DNA of 11,228 bases from Proteobacteria bacterium UBA1844 (GTDB taxonomy: Bacteria; Pseudomonadota; Gammaproteobacteria; Steroidobacterales; Woeseiaceae): the NCBI GenBank assembly GCA_002338615.1, contig DDIS01000106.1, positions 1 through 11,228 on the forward strand, read 5' to 3'. This document shows positions 1 to 7,120 of this stretch, piece by piece; position 1 is the stretch's first letter; every line of letters starts with the position of its first letter. Made by a program: the position numbers and the translations under genes. Under the pieces are notes generated by a model. It was not told the DNA's origin. It searched no databases and was given only the letters and a program-made list of their open reading frames with translations.

Positions 1-1
1 G

Positions 2-61
2 GGGACGGCGCTCCTACGCGCAAGCACGCAAAAGTGCGACAAATTCGGGTACGCAATATGA
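2..61 (+). CDS. Possible C-terminal tail of an upstream gene (ECF sigma factor suspected)
   Basis: An open frame runs from the window edge to a TGA at 59-61 that overlaps the ATG of the next gene (58-60) as ATGA, a layout typical of translationally coupled sigma/anti-sigma pairs. Only 19 codons are visible and none forms a recognisable sigma region. Third-position G/C is higher here (13 of 19) than in the other open frame, which ends at 65. In FecI/FecR systems the gene before fecR is normally an ECF sigma factor, so that is the expectation, but it comes from gene order and not from residues I can see. Confidence 0.3.
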   Translation, partial: GTALLRASTQKCDKFGYAI

Positions 62-1098
62 ATGATCAAAACGAAATGAGTACCGACAAGGAACGCGACG
101 ATGAAACGATGGCGCGCTTGTTGCGACTCGCCGGCAATCGCGCCGAAATACCCGCCGACATCGAAGCGCGGGTCTACGACAGGGTTGCCGAGGAATGGCG
201 CAAAAGTACGAAAGAGCCGGACAGCTCTCGTGTCTATACAAACGTCAGACGTGAGTGGCAGAAAACGCCACACGCAGCGCGACGTTCACGCTGGTTGGCG
301 CCAATGGCGCTCGCGGCGTCTGTTGTGCTCGCACTGGCCGTCGTTTTGCGGCCTGACCCCACGCCGACGGCGCAGCCGTTGCTGGCCGGTAGTATTGTAA
401 AAGTCGTCGGAACCGCCGTATCAAACCTGCCGGCGCTGGGCACGGAAATTCTGGTTGGCGAGCGCCTCGCGACAGGACCTGGCGAGGGGATCAGCCTGCG
501 ACTCGCGAGCAACGAGTCACTCCGGCTTGGAGAAAATACGACGGTCGAATTTGATAGTGCCTCGCAACTCGAATTACTCGGAGGACGACTTTACGCAGAT
601 ACCGGCGATTTCGTATACCGGGACAAGGGCCTGCAGATCGATACCGGGCTCGGCGTCGTGCGCGACATCGGTACCCGGTTTGCCGTTGTTTACGATAAGA
701 CCGGATTGGGAGTCGCCGTGCGCGACGGCCGAGTCGATGTGCAGAATGCGGGCAACGTAGTCGTTGCCGTCGCGGGTGAGCGTGTGGAGCTGACACAGGA
801 TCGGGCGGCTGTCGTTACGCCAATTGCCGCGAACGATGCGTATTGGGACTGGGCCAGCGCGCTTGCGCCGACGTTCGATATTGAAAACAGGTCCTTGCTC
901 GACTTTTTGCGCTATGCATCGCGCGAGACAGGTCTTGAGTTGGTGTTCGCCGACGAGGATTTGCGGGTGCAGGCGATGCGCACTGATCTGCACGGCTCAG
1001 TGTCGGATTTCAAACCGATAGAAGCGATCGCATCCGTGCTTGCAACGACGTCATTTCGTTATGAAATCAGGCCCGACTCGATTTATATCGAACGCTGA
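58..1098 (+). CDS. FecR-family anti-sigma regulator with C-terminal STN-like domain
   Basis: Predicted inner-membrane regulator of 346 aa that would relay the state of an outer-membrane receptor to a cytoplasmic ECF sigma factor. It has a cytoplasmic part (1-78), one membrane segment (about 79-97, WLAPMALAASVVLALAVVL), a periplasmic FecR beta-repeat domain (about 110-255) with the family-typical DIGTRFAVV at 203-211, and a C-terminal segment (about 273-346) that reads as an STN-type domain (RETGLELVF, LHGSV, and a final IYIER). In the characterised PupR regulator the periplasmic C-terminal region also contains an STN subdomain that contacts the receptor. I chose ATG 58 because it overlaps the upstream TGA; a GTG at 34 and an ATG at 76 are alternatives, and none has a strong ribosome site. 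The receptor gene follows 69 bp downstream, supporting a joint signalling role. Ligand and target promoters are unknown. Confidence 0.88.
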   Translation: MNDQNEMSTDKERDDETMARLLRLAGNRAEIPADIEARVYDRVAEEWRKSTKEPDSSRVYTNVRREWQKTPHAARRSRWLAPMALAASVVLALAVVLRPDPTPTAQPLLAGSIVKVVGTAVSNLPALGTEILVGERLATGPGEGISLRLASNESLRLGENTTVEFDSASQLELLGGRLYADTGDFVYRDKGLQIDTGLGVVRDIGTRFAVVYDKTGLGVAVRDGRVDVQNAGNVVVAVAGERVELTQDRAAVVTPIAANDAYWDWASALAPTFDIENRSLLDFLRYASRETGLELVFADEDLRVQAMRTDLHGSVSDFKPIEAIASVLATTSFRYEIRPDSIYIER

Positions 1099-1167
1099 CT
1101 TATGTGACCGGGGCGCGTTGCAGCGGCTTGTTTGGCCGGCCTGAAGCGAATAGTCTACGATCGCGCC

Positions 1168-3483
1168 ATGGGGAATACACGACATGGCCTTGCAGTACTA
1201 ATCCTGACGTTGGTATCGCAAGCTGGCCTCGCAGGTGATGACTGGCAGGGGCGGCCACTGGCCGACTACCTGGATTATCTTAACCAGCATGGCCTCAAAG
1301 TCATCTACACAAGTGCGCTCGTACCTGACGATGTGCTGCTTGTCGGGACACCTGTGGCCGTGGTCAACCTCGAAACCCTGACGATCCTGCTGCAGCCTTA
1401 TGGGCTCGCCGCAAAACCGGGCCCGGCCGGCAGTCTGCTGGTCGTTCGCGGACGTTCCGGCGAGACGACCGCTGCAACGAACGAGGCCGCGGCGATCGAG
1501 GAGATTCCAATTCCCGAGGTGGTCGTGTCTGCAAGCCTGCATCGGCTGCAATATTCATCCGCAAGTACGTACTCGTACCTCGACCGGGAATTGTCCGCGC
1601 GAGTTCCTGCGGCGGGAGAGGAAGCAGTGCGCATCACCAATCGCTTGCCGGGCACTGCGAGTGACGGCCTGTCCGCCCAGAATCACGTTCGTGGCGGCGA
1701 GAAAAACGAAGTACTGTTTTTGTTCGACGGATTGCGCCTGTACGAGCCGTATCACCTCAAGGACTTTCACGCGCTCGCGACCGTCGTCAATTCGAACGCG
1801 ATCAGCGGCATGGACTTTTACACCGGAGCGTATCCGGCGCGTTACGGTGACCGCATGAGTGGTGTGATGAGTTTCAAGAGGCGCGAACCCGAAAAAGACA
1901 TTGAGACAGAACTCGCACTTAGTTTCTTCAATGCCTCCGCGCTGTCGCTGGGCAAATTCGGTGGCAGCAATAGTGGCGACTGGCTGCTTGCAGTGCGTCG
2001 GGGCAACCTGGATCTGATTGTAGACGTGGTTGACCCTGACCGCGGCAGCCCCGACTACCAGGACTATCTTGCGCATGTCGGTTGGGAGTTCGGTCCGCGG
2101 GCCTACCTTACGCTGAGTGCGCTGTACTCAAACGACAAGATTTTACTCAACGACCTGGACCGGGGCGAAGAGGCAAGCGCGTCGTACCAAAATCAACTCG
2201 TATGGGCAAAATGGTATGCCGAATGGAGCGATAGGCTGGCGAGCGAAACCCTTGTCTCCATAATCGATATCACCAACAAGCGAACGGGTAACCTGAACCT
2301 GCCCGGCATAGTCAGCGGCAGCCTGTCCGAAAATCGCGAGTTTAGCGTCATGCAGCTGAAGCAGGACTGGACCTGGGTTGCAAACCGGCACTGGATGTTG
2401 AGTTTTGGCGCAAACGCCCAGTACCTCGCCGCGACCTACGACTTCAAATCTGTAAAAACGGTGCTGCCACCGTTTGATCGCATTCTTGATAATCAAGCTG
2501 TGCTCGTGCTGGACGAAAGTCCGGAGCCCGAGGGTAGTCAATACGCTGCTTACAGCGAGTTGCGCTGGCGCCCACTGGACAGCCTTACGCTGGACGTCGG
2601 CTTGCGCTGGGATCTGCAGAACTACACGACGGCCGACGATGACGAACAGGTCAGTCCTCGCGCCGCAGTGCTGTACCGCCCCACGCCAGGCACAGAATTG
2701 CGACTTGGCTGGGGTCGGTTCTACCAGGCGCAGGAGATTAATGAATTGCAGGTAAACGATGGTGTCGCGACATTCTTCGAGGCGCAGCGTTCCGAGCACA
2801 TCGTGTTTAATCTGAAATCCTCGCTCACCAGGAATATCGACCTCGACCTGTCTGTCTACGACAAGAGTTTTCACCAGGTGAGGCCACGCTTTGAAAACAG
2901 CTACAACACGCTGACGCTGGTTCCCGAGTTGCAGTTTGATCGCGTGCGCGTCGACCCGCAGCGCGCGCATGCGCGCGGTGCGGAGATCATGTTAAGCCGG
3001 GGTACGGCGGATGCGAGTTTATTGTGGTGGGCCAGCTTCGCGTGGTCCGAAGTCGAAGATTCCAGTGCCGGAGTCGACACGCTTCGCAGCTGGGACCAGA
3101 CGAGTACGTTTAAAGCTGGTTTGAGCTGGCGCTGGGGTTACTGGGACTTTAGCGCGGCAGGCGAAGCGCATACCGGCTGGCCGAAGTCGGAACTTTACGG
3201 TGAACTTGTCGAGGTCCCGGGGCTGTCGCCTGAGCTGGTGTTGACAACGAGCGAACGCAACGTGGAACGTTATTCAAATTTTTACTCGTTTGACGCACGC
3301 ATAAGCCGCGATTTCGGAGTTCGCTACGGCAGTTTGACCGCATTTTTCGAAGTAACGAATCTCCTCAATCGCAAAAATGCCTGCTGTACCGAGTATTCGG
3401 TACTACCGGACGGCGCGCTCGGCTCCCGCCAGGCAAACTGGCTGCCACTGGTACCCTCCCTCGGAGCAGTCTGGCGGTTCTAA
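1168..3483 (+). CDS. TonB-dependent outer-membrane receptor with N-terminal STN signalling domain
   Basis: Predicted 771-aa outer-membrane receptor/transporter energised by TonB. From ATG 1168 it has a signal peptide (residues 1-22, hydrophobic core LAVLILTLV, likely cut after GLA). Next come an STN domain (about 24-95), a TonB-box-like stretch PEVVVSA (116-122), a plug domain (about 125-240) with HVRGGEKNEVLFLFDG and ARYGDRMSGVM, and a 22-strand-type beta barrel ending in WRF. The terminal Phe is the usual outer-membrane insertion signal. A TTG at 1132 would add 12 residues ahead of the signal peptide, so ATG 1168 is preferred although no clear Shine-Dalgarno precedes it. An STN domain marks receptors that signal through FecR, and a fecR gene lies just upstream. 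The plug reads DGLRLYEPYHLKDF, unlike well-known siderophore receptors. Substrate cannot be assigned. Confidence 0.92.
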   Translation: MGNTRHGLAVLILTLVSQAGLAGDDWQGRPLADYLDYLNQHGLKVIYTSALVPDDVLLVGTPVAVVNLETLTILLQPYGLAAKPGPAGSLLVVRGRSGETTAATNEAAAIEEIPIPEVVVSASLHRLQYSSASTYSYLDRELSARVPAAGEEAVRITNRLPGTASDGLSAQNHVRGGEKNEVLFLFDGLRLYEPYHLKDFHALATVVNSNAISGMDFYTGAYPARYGDRMSGVMSFKRREPEKDIETELALSFFNASALSLGKFGGSNSGDWLLAVRRGNLDLIVDVVDPDRGSPDYQDYLAHVGWEFGPRAYLTLSALYSNDKILLNDLDRGEEASASYQNQLVWAKWYAEWSDRLASETLVSIIDITNKRTGNLNLPGIVSGSLSENREFSVMQLKQDWTWVANRHWMLSFGANAQYLAATYDFKSVKTVLPPFDRILDNQAVLVLDESPEPEGSQYAAYSELRWRPLDSLTLDVGLRWDLQNYTTADDDEQVSPRAAVLYRPTPGTELRLGWGRFYQAQEINELQVNDGVATFFEAQRSEHIVFNLKSSLTRNIDLDLSVYDKSFHQVRPRFENSYNTLTLVPELQFDRVRVDPQRAHARGAEIMLSRGTADASLLWWASFAWSEVEDSSAGVDTLRSWDQTSTFKAGLSWRWGYWDFSAAGEAHTGWPKSELYGELVEVPGLSPELVLTTSERNVERYSNFYSFDARISRDFGVRYGSLTAFFEVTNLLNRKNACCTEYSVLPDGALGSRQANWLPLVPSLGAVWRF

Positions 3484-3517
3484 CGCGGCAGGTTTTACTA
3501 CGACAGGTTCGGGTACG

Positions 3518-4333
3518 TCAGGATTTCGAGCGCAGGGCGCGCACCACGTAACCGCCTGACTTCTCGTCCAGTTCCAGTTCGAGCTGGCCGCGTTTCTCGG
3601 CTTCTTCGAGCAAGTCGCTGAAGGATGAGAACCCGTAGGTTGACTCGTTGAATCCGGGACTCCGCCTTTTCAGGGTCTGCTTGATCATCGAACCCCATAG
3701 TTTGGCGCGATCACCCCGTTCGGCGTACAGGGCTTCGGTTGTTTCGATGATAAGGTCGATCGCTTCCTGGGCAGGGTCCGCTTTTTTCGGTGCCCGCTTT
3801 TTCTTGCTGCGCTTGGTTACCGCTTTCGCTTCAGACGCTGCGACCTTTGCGCCGGCGTCCGCTTCGCGAGACACCAGGTCGTCGTAGAAAATAAACTCGT
3901 CGCAATTGCGGATCAAAAGATCCGACGTGGACTGCTTTACGCCGACGCCGATTACGGTTTTTGCATTCTCCCGCAGCTTACTAACCAGTGGTGAGAAGTC
4001 CGAATCGCCCGAAATGATGACAAACGTGTCGATGTGCTCCTTGGTGTAGCACAGGTCGAGCGCATCAACCACCATCCGAATGTCGGCCGAATTCTTGCCC
4101 GACATTTTTACATGGGGAATTTCAATCAACTCGAAGGCAGCTTCGTGCATTGCCGACTTGTATTTCTTGTATCGATCCCAGTCGCAATAAGCCTTCTTTG
4201 TAACAATACTGCCCTTTAATAGCAGTCGCTCGAGCACCAGGGAAATATCAAAGCTCGGAATACTGATGTCGCGGACACCCAGAGCGACGTTTTCGAAATC
4301 GCAAAACAGGGCGAGATTTTTATCTCCGTTCAT
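3518..4333 (-). CDS. NYN/LabA-type putative ribonuclease with C-terminal OST-HTH/LOTUS-like domain
   Basis: Predicted cytoplasmic 271-aa protein. The N-terminal NYN (PIN-like) domain spans about 5-154, with the acidic residues expected of a metal-dependent RNase: D12 and N15 in FCDFEN, D84 in SADIRMVVDAL, D110 and D112 in ISGDSDFSPLV. A Lys/Ala-rich linker (about 155-188, KRSKKKRAPKK) leads to a C-terminal helix-turn-helix of OST-HTH/LOTUS type (about 189-266, with STYGFSSFSDLLEEAE and GGYVV). LOTUS domains bind RNA, so an RNA-processing or decay role is likely; the target is unknown. ATG 4333 is chosen because AAGGAAG lies at good distance upstream; a further upstream frame to 4408 has no such site. 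It is divergent from sodB and convergent with the receptor gene, 34 bp from its stop, with no obvious terminator between them. Confidence 0.88.
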   Translation of the reverse strand: MNGDKNLALFCDFENVALGVRDISIPSFDISLVLERLLLKGSIVTKKAYCDWDRYKKYKSAMHEAAFELIEIPHVKMSGKNSADIRMVVDALDLCYTKEHIDTFVIISGDSDFSPLVSKLRENAKTVIGVGVKQSTSDLLIRNCDEFIFYDDLVSREADAGAKVAASEAKAVTKRSKKKRAPKKADPAQEAIDLIIETTEALYAERGDRAKLWGSMIKQTLKRRSPGFNESTYGFSSFSDLLEEAEKRGQLELELDEKSGGYVVRALRSKS

Positions 4334-4358
4334 GCAGTGCTTCCTTGAAACATGTCGA

Positions 4359-4455
4359 TTGTGCAAATTTCGCTGCAACGCTACCATAAGATCGACCACT
4401 TCGCACAAATGGTTATGGTGCTAGCACAACCGTTGCGTAACCGCAATTGTTGTGC
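4359..4455. repeat. Four copies of TTGTGC in alternating orientation between the NYN gene and sodB
   Basis: The hexamer TTGTGC occurs at 4359-4364 (+), 4403-4408 (-), 4424-4429 (-) and 4450-4455 (+). Each copy reads on as TTGTGC followed by A, G or T and then A. The copies sit in the intergenic region between divergent genes, where regulator binding sites would be expected. No known regulator is recognised from this motif. Confidence 0.45.
4418..4427. promoter_or_regulatory. Perfect 10-bp palindrome GTGCTAGCAC
   Basis: GTGCTAGCAC is its own reverse complement and lies about 60 bp upstream of sodB. Its halves recur in the larger dyad at 4422-4457. It is a candidate protein-binding site, but a palindrome this short can arise by chance. 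Confidence 0.3.
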
Positions 4456-4457
4456 TA
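4422..4457. promoter_or_regulatory. 36-bp imperfect dyad upstream of sodB
   Basis: TAGCACAAC (4422-4430) pairs with GTTGTGCTA (4449-4457) over nine bases. An inner TTGCG (4433-4437) pairs with CGCAA (4442-4446) around a four-base centre. The dyad overlaps the predicted sodB promoter, so it fits an operator better than an RNA hairpin, because most of it would lie upstream of the transcription start. Confidence 0.5.
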
Positions 4458-4461
4458 ACTT
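4433..4461 (+). promoter_or_regulatory. Predicted sodB promoter
   Basis: TTGCGT (4433-4438) and TAACTT (4456-4461) are spaced by 17 bp, with TGC just before the -10 as in extended -10 promoters. The -10 match is weak (3 of 6), but the same arrangement recurs upstream of the MarR-like gene. Transcription would start near 4468, giving a short leader carrying the ribosome site. Confidence 0.45.
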
Positions 4462-4470
4462 GCGCGTCAA

Positions 4471-4476
4471 AAGGAG
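4471..4476 (+). promoter_or_regulatory. Ribosome binding site of sodB
   Basis: AAGGAG lies eight bases before ATG 4485. It settles the start at 4485 over the longer open frame that begins at 4452. Confidence 0.85.
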
Positions 4477-4484
4477 ACCGGACC

Positions 4485-5075
4485 ATGAGTATTTCACTAC
4501 CCGCATTACCCTACGAGCCCAACGCGCTGGAACCACACATTTCGGCCAGAACGATGCAGTATCACTACGGTAAGCACCACAAGGGATATGTGGCGAAACT
4601 GAACAAGCTTATTGAGGGTACCAAACTCGAAAAGCTCGACCTGCCGGACATTATCCGGTCGGCCCGGGACAGTGCCAACACTGCCGTGCTGAACAATGCC
4701 GCGCAGGCCTGGAACCACGAGTTCCTGTGGAATAGCATGAGTCCGGACGGCGGCAAGCAGCCCGAAGGCAAGCTCATGGATCTGATTGCTACCGAATTCG
4801 GCGATATCGGCGGCTTCAAAGACGAGTTTAAGAAGGCGGCACTTGGCCAATTCGGCAGCGGCTGGACCTGGCTTGTGATGGACGGCAAGAAGCTACGTAT
4901 TACAAGTACTTCGAATGCGGACTCGCCCGTCGCGACAGACATGCAACCGCTGTTAACGCTGGACGTCTGGGAGCATGCCTATTACCTCGATTACCAGAAC
5001 GAGCGACCGGGTTACGTGACAGCATTTCTTGAAAACCTAGTCAACTGGAAGTTCGCGGCTGCAAACCTCGACTAG
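4485..5075 (+). CDS. sodB: Iron superoxide dismutase
   Basis: Cytoplasmic enzyme of 196 aa that converts superoxide to oxygen and hydrogen peroxide, the usual length for SodB. Metal ligands are visible as H27 (MQYHYGKHH), H78 (WNHEF), D160 and H164 (DVWEHAYY). The iron type rather than the manganese type is indicated by Gln at position 74 in AAQAWNHEFLWN, by GQFGSGWTWL (121-130) and by SNADSP where manganese enzymes carry QDSP. No signal peptide is present. It starts at ATG 4485 after a strong AAGGAG, is divergent from the NYN gene, and is closed by a hairpin terminator, so it is probably monocistronic. In E. coli sodB is under iron/Fur control; I see no Fur box here but do see a dyad-rich promoter also found upstream of a MarR-like gene at 7242. 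Confidence 0.97.
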   Translation: MSISLPALPYEPNALEPHISARTMQYHYGKHHKGYVAKLNKLIEGTKLEKLDLPDIIRSARDSANTAVLNNAAQAWNHEFLWNSMSPDGGKQPEGKLMDLIATEFGDIGGFKDEFKKAALGQFGSGWTWLVMDGKKLRITSTSNADSPVATDMQPLLTLDVWEHAYYLDYQNERPGYVTAFLENLVNWKFAAANLD

Positions 5076-5096
5076 GGTCCAGTGCGGCAGGCACCG

Positions 5097-5126
5097 AAGC
5101 GGGGCACTCTCGCCCCGCTTGTTTCT
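5097..5126 (+). terminator. Rho-independent terminator after sodB
   Basis: AAGCGGGGC (5097-5105) and GCCCCGCTT (5112-5120) form a perfect nine-base-pair stem with a six-base loop, followed by GTTTCT. The stem is strong and the T-tract short. It starts 21 bases after the sodB stop. Confidence 0.85.
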
Positions 5127-5132
5127 GCCGCA

Positions 5133-5156
5133 GAGGCCTGTTAATAGCCAGGCCTC
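5133..5156. terminator. Second hairpin, possible backup terminator
   Basis: GAGGCCTG (5133-5140) and CAGGCCTC (5149-5156) form a perfect eight-base-pair stem with an eight-base loop. The following CTTGTTGT is only moderately T-rich. It may be a tandem terminator for sodB or a structural element of the next leader. Confidence 0.5.
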
Positions 5157-5160
5157 CTTG

Positions 5161-5186
5161 TTGTAGCAATTGGTTGTAGCAATTGG
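5161..5186 (+). repeat. Exact 13-bp tandem duplication
   Basis: TTGTAGCAATTGG is present twice back to back (5161-5173 and 5174-5186) with no mismatch. It lies between the sodB terminators and the antiporter gene. It may be a pair of in-phase regulator sites (spacing 13 bp) or a recent slippage duplication. Confidence 0.75.
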
Positions 5187-5214
5187 CGTTCTGAATCCGA
5201 TCCCCGCCCGGCAG

Positions 5215-5244
5215 GCAGCATGGTTTACAATGCTGCGTCGCAGC
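5215..5244 (+). promoter_or_regulatory. Two mutually exclusive hairpins in the antiporter leader
   Basis: GCAGCAT (5215-5221) can pair with ATGCTGC (5230-5236) over seven bases with an eight-base loop. Alternatively GCTGC (5232-5236) can pair with GCAGC (5240-5244) with a three-base loop. Both use 5232-5236, so they cannot form together. They end 20 bases before the TTG start and could act as a regulatory switch if transcribed; no known riboswitch is recognised. Confidence 0.35.
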
Positions 5245-5263
5245 CAACAAGAACGACTATAAC

Positions 5264-7102
5264 TTGCACAGCAATACCTTTCTCTTGCTCAGTGGCATCC
5301 TTGTCACCGGCTTTCTTTGCCAATGGATCGCGTGGCGCGTAAAGCTGCCGTCCATCCTGTTCTTGTTGCTGACGGGCATACTGGTTGGCCCCGTCCTCGG
5401 TTGGCTGCGCCCGGACGAACTGTTCGGCGACCTGCTGGAGCCCATTGTGGCACTTGCCGTTGCGGTCATTCTTTACGAGGGGAGCCTCACCCTCAAGTTT
5501 GCGAAGATTCGCGGCCGTGGCGGAGTGGTGCGTAACCTGGTTACGCTCGGCGTGATAATTACCTGGTTTGCTGCAACGGCCGCGGCTTATTACTTCCTCG
5601 CCTGGGATATCTACCTGGCCGCTTTGTTTGGCGCCATCGTCACGGTCAGCGGCCCGACCGTCATTCTGCCCCTGATTCGCACGATCCGGCCGAAAGACTC
5701 GGTCGCCAGCATCTTACGCTGGGAAGGTATTCTCGTGGATCCCATCGGCGCGATTCTCGCGGTACTGGTTTTCGAATACATGGTTATCGTCCAGTTTGCG
5801 GGCGACGATACGGACGTCTTCAAAACGCTGGGACTGATTGTTGCGCTTGGCACGGTTCTTGGTGTGGTGGCCGGACATGCGCTGGGCGTCGTTCTGCGCA
5901 AACACTGGTTGCCTGACTACCTGCGCGACTACGCCGCACTGGCGGTCGTAATCCTCGTATTCAGTGTTGCCGAAATGACTCATAGCGAGACGGGATTGCT
6001 GGCTGTCACGGTCATGGGCGTCTGGCAGGCGAACATGCGCGACCTGGATCTCGATGACATTCTTGATTTCAAGGAAAGCCTGACCCTGGTACTGGTCGCG
6101 GCTTTGTTCATCATCCTGGCCGCGCGCCTGAATCCTGATAATTTGCTTGGCCTTGGGGCAGGAGCATTGCTGGTCTTCCTGTTCCTGCAGTTCATTGCCG
6201 GGCCGTTGCGTGCATTCGTCTCCGCAATTGGCAGCGAATTGAACTGGCGCGAACGGCTTTTTCTTGGCTGGATTTTCCCGCGCGGTATCGTTGCGGCCGC
6301 CGTTTCGGCCCTGTTTGCATTGCGGCTTGAAAACATGGGCTATGCGGGCGCCGAAAAGCTGGTGCCGATGGTGTTCGCCATTATCGTCGGCACGGTCGTT
6401 GTACAAAGTCTCAGCGGGCGGGTGGTTGCGCGCTGGCTCGGCATCGCAAACCCGGAGCCGACCGGAGCATTGATTGTCGGCGCTCACAACGTTGCACTGT
6501 GTTATGCAGAGGCACTGCACAAGTGCGGCCACCAGGTGCTGGTGGCGTCGTCCGACTGGCGCGGCATCAGCGACGCGCGTATGAAAGGCCTGGCAGTGTT
6601 TTACGGCAGCCCTGTGTCGAGTTATGCGGAACGGCACCTCGACCTGACCGGAATAGGCCACCTGCTGGCACTTTCACATCGACCTGATCTGAACGAGTTG
6701 GCATGTCTGCGCTACCGCTACGACCTGGGGCGCGACGCCGTCTACACAATTCGGCAACAATCCGAAGGGTCGCACGACAAGTTCAAAATCAGTGGCGAAT
6801 CCGGCGGCCGGGTACTTTTTGGTGGCGGGTTTGCCATGAACGATATCGGCGAGTTGCTGGAAAAAGGTGCGGAGGCGCGCTCCACGGAATTGACAGACAG
6901 TTTCGATCTCGATGCGTATACAGCTCGATATCCGAATCGCCTGATTCTTTTTGTGACGACCGAAAGCGGCAAGGTGCGTTATCCAACCGGGCCCGACTCG
7001 CTGACGGCGCCGGCGGGATCCAAAGTTACTGCGCTCGCGGTGAAAGCAGACGAGCAGGTCGCAAGCGAAGAACCAGAAGCCGAAGGCCAGGCCGCATCCT
7101 GA
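5264..7102 (+). CDS. CPA-type Na+(K+)/H+ antiporter with cytoplasmic TrkA-like domain
   Basis: Predicted inner-membrane antiporter of 612 aa exchanging sodium or potassium for protons, for pH and salt homeostasis. The membrane part (about 5-395) holds a dozen hydrophobic segments, YEGSLTL (71-77), EGILVDP (154-160) at the ion-binding position, and the PRG motif (FPRGIVAAAV, R340) of the CPA1/NhaP group. A cytoplasmic Rossmann-like TrkA-N part (about 401-500) follows, then a TrkA-C-like part (about 530-595) and an acidic tail. The Rossmann glycine motif is degenerate: LIVGAHNVA instead of GxGxxG, so nucleotide binding is uncertain. Upstream in frame there is a stop at 5192 and no ATG or GTG before 5264, so a TTG start is likely (a second TTG lies at 5285); the ribosome site is weak. 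Transported ion not determined. Confidence 0.9.
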   Translation: MHSNTFLLLSGILVTGFLCQWIAWRVKLPSILFLLLTGILVGPVLGWLRPDELFGDLLEPIVALAVAVILYEGSLTLKFAKIRGRGGVVRNLVTLGVIITWFAATAAAYYFLAWDIYLAALFGAIVTVSGPTVILPLIRTIRPKDSVASILRWEGILVDPIGAILAVLVFEYMVIVQFAGDDTDVFKTLGLIVALGTVLGVVAGHALGVVLRKHWLPDYLRDYAALAVVILVFSVAEMTHSETGLLAVTVMGVWQANMRDLDLDDILDFKESLTLVLVAALFIILAARLNPDNLLGLGAGALLVFLFLQFIAGPLRAFVSAIGSELNWRERLFLGWIFPRGIVAAAVSALFALRLENMGYAGAEKLVPMVFAIIVGTVVVQSLSGRVVARWLGIANPEPTGALIVGAHNVALCYAEALHKCGHQVLVASSDWRGISDARMKGLAVFYGSPVSSYAERHLDLTGIGHLLALSHRPDLNELACLRYRYDLGRDAVYTIRQQSEGSHDKFKISGESGGRVLFGGGFAMNDIGELLEKGAEARSTELTDSFDLDAYTARYPNRLILFVTTESGKVRYPTGPDSLTAPAGSKVTALAVKADEQVASEEPEAEGQAAS

Positions 7103-7120
7103 TCCGGCCCGTCACCTAAT

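Noticed and set aside
1128..1156. Promoter TTGTTT/17 bp/TAGTCT before the receptor gene
   Set aside because: The boxes match poorly, and the transcript would start within a few bases of the ATG; read-through from fecR is simpler.
2143..2970. 275-aa open frame on the - strand inside the receptor gene
   Set aside because: It is antisense to a well-supported TonB-dependent receptor, has no recognisable domain, and is expected from the codon bias of the real gene.
3484..3517. Terminator between the convergent receptor and NYN genes
   Set aside because: I found only the repeated hexamer CAGGTT and no stem with a T-tract on either strand.
4400..4484. Fur box controlling sodB
   Set aside because: No sequence resembling the Fur consensus (GATAAT repeats) is present; the visible dyads are of another type.
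5714..6661. 315-aa open frame on the - strand inside the antiporter gene
   Set aside because: It is rich in Gln, His and Arg with no hydrophobic core or motif, as expected for the complement of a membrane-protein gene.
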